Shown piece after piece: positions 8,945-13,401 of a stretch of 13,401 nucleotides of DNA. The stretch spans positions 1 through 13,401 of the forward strand of contig CAZKTO010000075.1 of NCBI GenBank assembly GCA_964555685.1, written 5' to 3'. Numbering within the stretch: the stretch's first letter is position 1; the number at the start of each line of letters is the position of its first letter. Under the pieces are notes generated by a model that worked only from the letters and a program-made list of their open reading frames with translations, did no database searches and was not told where the DNA came from. A program made the translations under genes and the position numbers. The DNA comes from CAZKTO01 sp964555685. GTDB lineage: Bacteria > Chloroflexota > Dehalococcoidia > SHYB01.

Positions 8945-9178
8945 ATGGCCATCAAAGCCTACATCCTCATCACCGCCGACCCGGGCCACACGGCCGATCT
9001 CGCCGAGAAGCTGGCCGGCCTTCCCGGCGTCGTCGAGATCCACGAGGTCATGGGGCCCTACGATATCGTCGTCGAATACGAGGGCGGCGAGCTCAGCCAG
9101 ATCACCGAGGCCCTGCGCCACACCATCCGCCCCCTGCCCGGCATCCGCAACACCGTCACCTGCGTCACCATCAGCTGA
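8945..9178 (+). CDS. Stand-alone Lrp/AsnC ligand-binding (RAM) domain protein
   Basis: A 77-residue protein consisting only of the alpha-beta ligand-binding domain of Lrp/AsnC regulators, with no helix-turn-helix. Recognisable pieces are KAYILITADPG at the N-terminus, VVEIHEVMGPYDIVVEYEG (29-47) and PLPGIRNTVTCVTIS (63-77). Such single-domain proteins form oligomers that bind amino acids or small effectors. The ATG at 8945 has AAAGG eight bases upstream; a longer in-frame reading would run into the repeat array. It lies 53 bp before the acyl dehydratase gene on the same strand, so co-transcription is likely. Ligand unknown. Confidence 0.88.
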   Translation: MAIKAYILITADPGHTADLAEKLAGLPGVVEIHEVMGPYDIVVEYEGGELSQITEALRHTIRPLPGIRNTVTCVTIS

Positions 9179-9231
9179 CCACCCCGCAGAGGTCACCTGG
9201 GCCAGTGCAGCCCATCCCCGGAGCGCCAGCC

Positions 9232-10464
9232 GTGACCGCCGAATCCTCGAAGAGCCTCTCCGACACCCACGGCAAGATCACGGACGAGGGCATCGCCAGG
9301 ATGCGCGAGCGCATCGGCGTCGTCGTCCCGCGCGAGGCGCCGTTCAACTACGAGGCGACCATCGACACGATCCGCCACTTCGCCCTAGCCTACGGCGACG
9401 ACAACCCTCTCTACACAAGCCCGGAGTACGGCGCCAAGACGCGCTGGCGCAGCATGACCGCGCCGCCCGTCTTCCTGACCACCACCGGCATCGACGAGGT
9501 CAAGGAAATCCGGCCCGATATCCGCGAGCGCGGCGCCCACGCCCTCGCCGGCGTCCACGAGTTCTTCTCCGGCGACGAGTGGGAGTGGTTCCTCCCCGTC
9601 TACCCCGGCGACCGCTTCACCCGCCGCTACTACCTGTACGACGTGGTGGAGAAGGAGCGCAGCGAGTTCACCGGCGGCCGCTCCGTCATCACCAAGTACC
9701 GGGCCGATTATGTGAACCAGCGCGGCGAGCTCGTCGCCGTGGACCGCTACCTCTTCGTCCGGGCCGAGCGCGAGGCGGCCGCCAAGAAGGGCAAGTACTC
9801 GACCCTCCAGCGGCAGGTCTACACGCCGGAGCAGGTCCGGGAGATCGACGAAGCGTACGCCAAGGAGTTCCGCCGGGGGGCGCAGACGCTCTACTGGGAG
9901 GACGTGCGGGAGGGCGAAGAGGTCCCCGCCATGGTCAAGGGCCCGCTCACCCTGACCGACGTCATCGCCTGGCTCCGGGGCTGGGGCGGCGGCGTGCGCC
10001 ACTCACGCATCGCCTGGAAGTACCGCCAGCGCCATCCCAAGTTCTTCTCGCTCAACGACTACGGCGTCCCGGACATCGTCGAGCGCGTGCACTGGGAGGA
10101 CTCCTGGGCCCGCAAGATCGGCAACCCCACGGCCTACGACTTCGGCCGCATGCGGAGCTGCTACCTCCAGGAGCTCGTCACCAACTGGATGGGCGACGAC
10201 GCCTGGCTCTGGAAGCTCTCGGGCCAGTACCGGCAGTTCAACTACCACGGCGACGTGACGTGGGTGAAGGGCAAGGTGCTGCGCAAGCACGTCACCGGCG
10301 AGGGGCACCACTGCGCCGATCTCGACGTCTGGTGCGAGAACCAGCGCGGCGCCGTCACCGCGCCCGGCAAGGCCACCGTGGTCCTCGCCTCGCGCAAGGC
10401 GGGCCCCGTGCGGCTCCCACGGCCCTCCGAGCAGACCGAGGGGACGGTCCCGCTGATCTATTAG
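9232..10464 (+). CDS. MaoC/FAS1-like two-hotdog acyl dehydratase
   Basis: This 410-residue protein looks like a fused pair of hotdog domains of the MaoC/FAS1-like dehydratase type, which hydrate enoyl-CoA or dehydrate 3-hydroxyacyl-CoA. The first half (about 30-180) has IDTIRHFALAYGDDNPLY, where the MaoC histidine after NP is replaced by tyrosine. The second half (about 220-390) has VPDIVERVHWEDSWA (Asp281 and His287, a possible catalytic pair) and YDFGRMRSCYLQELVTNWMGD, the usual following helix. The GTG start at 9232 has CGGAG upstream; no better start exists in the open frame. It is convergent with the acyl-CoA dehydrogenase, so acyl-CoA metabolism is the likely setting. Mesaconyl-CoA hydratase-like activity is an alternative; the substrate is not determinable. 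Confidence 0.85.
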   Translation: MTAESSKSLSDTHGKITDEGIARMRERIGVVVPREAPFNYEATIDTIRHFALAYGDDNPLYTSPEYGAKTRWRSMTAPPVFLTTTGIDEVKEIRPDIRERGAHALAGVHEFFSGDEWEWFLPVYPGDRFTRRYYLYDVVEKERSEFTGGRSVITKYRADYVNQRGELVAVDRYLFVRAEREAAAKKGKYSTLQRQVYTPEQVREIDEAYAKEFRRGAQTLYWEDVREGEEVPAMVKGPLTLTDVIAWLRGWGGGVRHSRIAWKYRQRHPKFFSLNDYGVPDIVERVHWEDSWARKIGNPTAYDFGRMRSCYLQELVTNWMGDDAWLWKLSGQYRQFNYHGDVTWVKGKVLRKHVTGEGHHCADLDVWCENQRGAVTAPGKATVVLASRKAGPVRLPRPSEQTEGTVPLIY

Positions 10465-10477
10465 CCCTCTCTCCCTC

Positions 10478-10603
10478 GCCCTACCCCCTCGGCAGCCCCA
10501 GCCCACCCCATTGTCATTGCGAGTCCGCCGCAGGCGGACGTGGCAATCTCCGCACCCGCCTAATGGCAGCGCGCTTGCCCTACCCCCTCGGCAGCCCCAG
10601 CCC
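10478..10603. repeat. Perfect 27-bp direct repeats flanking a palindromic insertion
   Basis: Bases 10478-10504 and 10577-10603 are identical over 27 bp, 99 bp apart. The right copy encodes the last seven residues and stop of the minus-strand acyl-CoA dehydrogenase (GLGLPRG); the left copy is a non-coding duplicate. Between them lies a 72-bp insert with a palindrome. Without insert and duplicate, the convergent stops would be only about 16 bp apart. Confidence 0.9.
10516..10550. repeat. CATTGCGAG...GCAATCTC palindromic element
   Basis: ATTGC (10516-10520) pairs with GCAAT (10543-10547), enclosing a perfect GTCCGCC/GGCGGAC stem (10523-10529, 10533-10539) with a GCA loop. The element ends CTC. 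The same outer sequences with a different inner stem occur at 12646-12683, marking a dispersed family. In RNA it could also act as a hairpin between the convergent genes. Confidence 0.8.
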
Positions 10604-11749
10604 CCGCGTCGCGATGATGTTCCGGTTCACCTCCGACGTGCCCGCCGCAATCGTGGACGCGATGGTCCCCATGCAGGCCCCAGGCAGCAGCCCGTCGAGC
10701 ACGACGCTCCGGCTGCCGCGCAGGAGCTGCCCGTACAGCCCCAGCGCCTGCATCCCCGCCTGCGCCACCCGCTGCGTCAGCTCGCTGGCGAAGTTCTTCG
10801 AGATCGACGCCTGCATGTCGAACGGCACGATGCCGGCGTGCTGCATCCATCCGACCCGGTAGGCAAGGTTCCGGCCCACGGCGGCCTCGATGGCCAGCTC
10901 GGCCAGCCGGTGCTTGATGGCCGGCTCGCGCCGGACCGCGGGGCTCGGACCCGCCCGGCGCATGAACGCGGCCAGGTCGTCAAGAGTGCGGCGCGCGCCC
11001 GACACCTGCACGATCCCGGAGCGCTCGTTGGCCAGCGTCGTCGTGGCCACGTACCAGCCGCGGTTCTCCTCGCCCAGGATGTTCCCGCGCGGCACCCGCA
11101 CGTTATCAAAGAAGACCTGATTGAAGCCGTAGGTCCCCGCCATGTTCACCAGGGGTCGGATCGTCACCCCCGGGCTGTGCATGTCCGCGATGAAGTAGGT
11201 GATCCCGCGATGCTTCGGGGCGTCGGGGTCCGTCCGGCAGAGGATGTGGATCCAGTCGGCGCGATGGGCCAGGCTCGTCCAGATCTTCGAGCCGGTGATG
11301 AGATAGTCGTCGCCGTCCTTCACCGCGCGCGTCTGGAGACTGGCCAGGTCCGATCCCGAGTTGGGCTCGCTGAAGCCCTGACACCAGACGATCTCCTGCT
11401 TCGCCGTCGCCGAGAGGAACCGCCGTTTGAGGTCCTCCGAGCCGTGGGCGATGATGGCGGGCCCCACCTGGTACGCCTGGGGGTCCAAGGGCGCCCGGTT
11501 GTAGACCATCTCCTCGTTGAGGATCACCTGCCGCATGATACTGGCGCCGAGGCCGCCGTACTCCTTGGGCCAGCCGATGCCGGTCCAGCCCTTCTGGCCT
11601 AGCTTGCGCCGAAAGCCCAGCGCCGCCGGCCAATACTCATCGCTGTAGGCGTCCTCGCCCGCGCCGATGTCCGGCGGGAGCTCCCGGGCGATGAACTCCC
11701 GGACCTCCTGGCGCCACGCGTTCTCCTCCGGAGTAAAGGTGAAGTCCAT
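10580..11749 (-). CDS. Acyl-CoA dehydrogenase (FadE-type)
   Basis: A 389-residue FAD enzyme oxidising an acyl-CoA to its 2,3-enoyl-CoA. The fold order is complete: N-terminal helical domain starting MDFTFTPEENAWRQEVREF, beta domain with CQGFSEPNSGSDLASLQTRA (123-142) and GSKIWTS (153-159), FFDNVRVPRGNILGE (213-227), and C-terminal AAGTSEVNRNIIATRGLGLP (368-387). The residue matching the catalytic glutamate of medium-chain enzymes (Glu in YEGT) is alanine (Ala369 in IAAGT). Glu242 in LANERSG may serve instead, as in the isovaleryl/ChsE4 type, or the protein may need a partner subunit. The ATG at 11749 has a GAGG upstream; the longer reading to 11872 crosses the promoter region. Substrate unknown. 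Confidence 0.95.
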   Translation of the reverse strand: MDFTFTPEENAWRQEVREFIARELPPDIGAGEDAYSDEYWPAALGFRRKLGQKGWTGIGWPKEYGGLGASIMRQVILNEEMVYNRAPLDPQAYQVGPAIIAHGSEDLKRRFLSATAKQEIVWCQGFSEPNSGSDLASLQTRAVKDGDDYLITGSKIWTSLAHRADWIHILCRTDPDAPKHRGITYFIADMHSPGVTIRPLVNMAGTYGFNQVFFDNVRVPRGNILGEENRGWYVATTTLANERSGIVQVSGARRTLDDLAAFMRRAGPSPAVRREPAIKHRLAELAIEAAVGRNLAYRVGWMQHAGIVPFDMQASISKNFASELTQRVAQAGMQALGLYGQLLRGSRSVVLDGLLPGACMGTIASTIAAGTSEVNRNIIATRGLGLPRG

Positions 11750-11807
11750 GTTGCTCGCCTCGCTGATGATCGTTCCGGCCAACGCCAGGGCCTGGCCGCG
11801 CGCGACT

Positions 11808-11837
11808 ATTATGGCAGGCGCCACAAGCGCTGGCGCC
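11808..11837 (-). promoter_or_regulatory. Candidate acyl-CoA dehydrogenase promoter and inverted-repeat operator
   Basis: On the minus strand TGC-CATAAT (hexamer at 11808-11813) is an extended -10, about 60 bp before the ATG. Just upstream lies a perfect 7-7-7 inverted repeat, GGCGCCA (11817-11823) and TGGCGCC (11831-11837), overlapping the spacer and -35 area. This position suits a repressor of TetR or similar type; no regulator gene is adjacent. Confidence 0.45.
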
Positions 11838-11893
11838 ATTCCTTGCCGCCAGGCTGGGGCCACGTTGCACAAAAGCCCCCTCTCCCCCCTCGT

Positions 11894-11922
11894 TTGACCC
11901 CGGCTCCGCTCGCCCCTAGAAT
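11894..11922 (+). promoter_or_regulatory. Sigma-70-type promoter for the frnE-like gene
   Basis: TTGACC (11894-11899), 17-bp spacer, TAGAAT (11917-11922) followed by GG. The predicted start near 11929 leaves a leader of about 35 bases to the ATG at 11965. This near-consensus promoter argues that the downstream gene, despite its in-frame TGA, is expressed. Confidence 0.75.
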
Positions 11923-11964
11923 GGCCTCAACCCCAAACCCGGCGTGCCGGGGGATCGAGGCGCC

Positions 11965-12606
11965 ATGCCCGGCGAGGCTGAAGGCAAGCCCACGCGTCCG
12001 CCCGTCAAGCTCACCGTCTGGTCCGACTATATCTGACCCTTCTGCTACATCGCCCTGGAGCGGGTCGATCGGCTGGTGGCGGACTACGGCGTCGAGGTCG
12101 AGTGGCGGGCCTTCGAGCTCCACCCGGAGCTGCCGCCCGAGGGCGGATCGCTGGGCTACGATCCGGAGCGGACCAAGGGCTTCCGCGCGCGGCTGGAGGC
12201 CATGGCCGCCGAGGCCGGCCTCGAGATGCGCTTCGCCGGCAAGGTCTCCAACTCTCGCCTGGCCCTGGAGGCCACCGAGTACGCCCGCGACCACGATAAG
12301 CTGGAGCCCTTCCACCGGGCCGTCTTCGCCGCCTACTTCCGCGACCGCGAGAACATCGGCGACGCCGAAGTCCTCGTCCGCCTGGGCGAGACGGCGGGGC
12401 TGGACCCGCCCGGGCTGAAGCAGGCGCTAGAGGAGCGGACGTACTCCGAGAGCGTCGAGCATCAGATCGAGCTGGCGCGGCGGCTGAACATCGCCGCTGT
12501 GCCGTCGTTCATCTTCGATGGCAAGTATCTCCTCCAGGGGGCCCAGCCCTACCAGGTCTTCCAGCAGCTCATGGACGAGTACGTGCTCCCGGGCAAGATG
12601 CCGTAG
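11965..12606 (+). CDS. FrnE/DsbA-family oxidoreductase, probable selenoprotein (Sec24)
   Basis: A thioredoxin-fold thiol oxidoreductase of the FrnE/2-hydroxychromene isomerase-like DsbA family; 213 residues when the internal TGA is read through, the usual FrnE length. The N-terminal strand VKLTVWSDYI (14-23) is followed by TGA (12034-12036) and then PFCY, so the active site reads U-P-F-C where the family has C-P-x-C. The rest is intact: ERVDRLVADYGVEVEWRAFELHPE (in the N-terminal half), SNSRLALEATEYA (95-107), and the cis-proline segment AAVPSFIFDGKYLLQGAQP (177-195, Pro180). The ATG has GAGG upstream and a strong promoter. No signal peptide is seen, so it is probably cytoplasmic. TGA is an ordinary stop elsewhere (tenA, acpS, vapB-like), so whole-genome recoding is excluded. 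The alternatives are a nonsense mutation or a sequencing error; the exact site and hairpin favour selenocysteine. A start at 12076 would delete the active site. Confidence 0.85.
12034..12069 (+). promoter_or_regulatory. Sec codon TGA with candidate bacterial SECIS hairpin
   Basis: After TGA (12034-12036), ATCGCCC (12049-12055) pairs with GGG-U-CGAT (12062-12069), a 7-bp stem with one bulged U, closed by a six-base loop TGGAGC (12056-12061). The loop starts 19 bases after the TGA and its second base is G. This fits the bacterial SECIS rules I know: stem of 4-16 bp, loop 16-37 bases from UGA, and G among the first two loop bases. Confidence 0.65.
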
Positions 12607-12645
12607 AGTTCTCAGGGCTACGCCAAGGGACGCTTTCTTTGGATC

Positions 12646-12683
12646 ATTGCGAGGCCCCAACGAAGTCGGGCCGAAGCAATCTC
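12646..12683. repeat. CATTGCGAG...GCAATCTC palindromic element (second copy)
   Basis: ATTGC (12646-12650) and GCAAT (12676-12680) enclose GGCCC/GGGCC (12653-12657, 12668-12672). Outer sequences match the element at 10516-10550, including the terminal CTC, while the inner stem differs but stays paired. Confidence 0.75.
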
Positions 12684-12687
12684 CAGC

Positions 12688-12859
12688 CTAGTACTGGTTG
12701 CAAAACGAGTCGGTGAGCCCAATCGCTGTCACCCCTTCGACAAGCTCAGGGCAGGCTCTAAGCCCGTCCCCGGGCGAAGGGTCTGGGGCGGGGAACCTCC
12801 CCCAAGCCCCAGATTCTTCGCCTAACGGCTCAGAATGACACTTTTGCAACCAGTTCTAG
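12688..12859. repeat. MITE-like element 1 with 18-bp terminal inverted repeats
   Basis: CTAGTACTGGTTGCAAAA (12688-12705) is inverted at 12842-12859 with 17 of 18 matches. The interior carries CCCTTCGACAAGCTCAGGG, GGGTCTGGGG and CCCCAGATTCTTCG, ending in CTCAGAATGAC: a nest of smaller hairpins. There is no coding capacity for a transposase, so it would be mobilised in trans. Confidence 0.8.
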
Positions 12860-12869
12860 ACGTCAGCCA

Positions 12870-13045
12870 CCGGTTGTACTGGCTTTGCACGGAAAGTCGC
12901 AATCGCCATGTCACCCTGAGTCCCGACAAGTCGGGACGAAGGGTCTGGGGAGGTGGGGTTCTTCTGTTGAGCCACCCCGCCCCAGATTCTTCGCCCCGAC
13001 ACGTCGGGGCTCAGAATGACATTTCGGTGCAAGGCCGGTTGTACT
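12870..13045. repeat. MITE-like element 2, related, with 11-bp direct flanks
   Basis: CCGGTTGTACT occurs directly repeated at 12870-12880 and 13035-13045. Inside, GGCTTTGCACGGAAA (12881-12895) is inverted at 13022-13036 with 13 of 15 matches. The interior has a hairpin ACCCT-GAG-TCCCGAC/GTCGGGA-CGA-AGGGT (12913-12944) and another, ATTCT-TCG-CCCCGA/TCGGGG-CTC-AGAAT (12986-13017). It shares AATCGC, TGTCACC and GGGTCTGGGG with element 1. Confidence 0.75.
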
Positions 13046-13051
13046 ACAAGA

Positions 13052-13087
13052 ACAGAAGACCCCGCTCAGTTGAGCGGGGTCTTCTGT
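13052..13087 (-). terminator. Hairpin terminator of the 16S rRNA transcript
   Basis: A perfect 17-bp inverted repeat, ACAGAAGACCCCGCTCA (13052-13068) with TGAGCGGGGTCTTCTGT (13071-13087), folds to a 16-bp stem with a four-base loop. It lies about 130 bases past the 16S 3' end. On the minus strand it is followed by TCTTGTAG, a weak T-rich tract. Confidence 0.8.
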
Positions 13088-13215
13088 GTCGGTGCGCGTC
13101 TTAACCGGAGGAGAGTGGAAGGAAAGGCGATAGGGCGAGGCGTCCCGACCGATGTCGAGACGAACGACCTAGAAGCGAGGGCATCGGGCCGAAGCCCGGA
13201 GCCCCAGACTCCCTA

Positions 13216-13401
<186 letters not shown>

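Larger units (their letters stand above)
12607..13215. other. Gene-free repeat-rich region between frnE-like gene and 16S rRNA
   Basis: No credible protein or tRNA gene is present in these 609 bases. They hold, in order, a GCAATCTC-type palindrome, two MITE-like elements, the rRNA terminator hairpin (13052-13087) and about 125 bases of 16S 3' spacer. Short open frames across it are translations of repeats. Confidence 0.8.

Noticed and set aside
9579..11602. Plus-strand open frames over the dehydratase 3' half and the acyl-CoA dehydrogenase
   Set aside because: They are out of frame with, or antisense to, well-supported genes and are rich in Arg/Pro without family motifs.
11965..12036. Frnt-end pseudogene interpretation of the in-frame TGA
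   Set aside because: Kept as an alternative but not preferred: there is no second lesion, the TGA is at the one codon where Sec is functional, a SECIS-like hairpin follows, and the promoter is strong.
12076..12606. FrnE-like protein starting at GTG 12076 as a complete gene
   Set aside because: That start lacks the first strand and the CxxC motif. The same frame upstream encodes the exact missing family N-terminus from ATG 11965, broken only by TGA.
12607..13087. CRISPR array
   Set aside because: Repeats are palindromic, few, unequal in length and not separated by regular spacers; no cas gene is present.

Overview
This GC-rich bacterial window most likely comes from a Chloroflexota genome of the Dehalococcoidia/SAR202 type. 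That placement is an inference from the GC-rich coding style, a 16S rRNA gene with no 23S beside it, abundant short palindromic repeats between genes, and a fatty-acid/acyl-CoA gene cluster. The visible 16S fragment would settle it.

Layout. Positions 1-4665 (minus strand) hold a housekeeping block read acpS, nnrD, rpsO, pnp: holo-ACP synthase, NAD(P)HX repair enzyme, ribosomal protein S15 and PNPase. PNPase runs off the left edge and carries an arginine/glycine-rich tail. A compact divergent promoter region at about 4700-4775 separates this block from a plus-strand series: tenA (thiamine salvage), folD (one-carbon metabolism) and queA (queuosine tRNA modification). A lower-GC toxin-antitoxin pair (AbrB-type antitoxin, PIN-domain toxin) with its own promoter and inverted repeats follows at 7647-8397. 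Next come a small CxxC/CxxC protein, a stand-alone Lrp/AsnC ligand-binding domain, and a two-hotdog MaoC/FAS1-like acyl dehydratase. The dehydratase faces a convergent acyl-CoA dehydrogenase, so the two probably serve acyl-CoA metabolism.

The standout is the gene at 11965-12606, a FrnE/DsbA-family thiol oxidoreductase. Its frame is interrupted once, by a TGA that falls exactly where the first cysteine of the CxxC active site belongs. A hairpin with bacterial SECIS geometry begins 12 bases after the TGA, and the gene has a near-consensus promoter. The best reading is a selenoprotein with a Sec-Pro-Phe-Cys active site. A gene caller that treats TGA only as stop would start at 12076 and lose the catalytic motif.

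Positions 12607-13215 contain no gene. They hold nested palindromic, MITE-like repeats and a strong hairpin terminator for the minus-strand 16S rRNA gene, whose 3' end lies at 13216-13401. No 23S, 5S or tRNA follows the 16S within the 13 kb seen, so it is unlinked. Two repeat insertions, between tenA and folD and between the dehydratase and the acyl-CoA dehydrogenase, are flanked by direct repeats of 26-27 bp that duplicate the end of a neighbouring gene.
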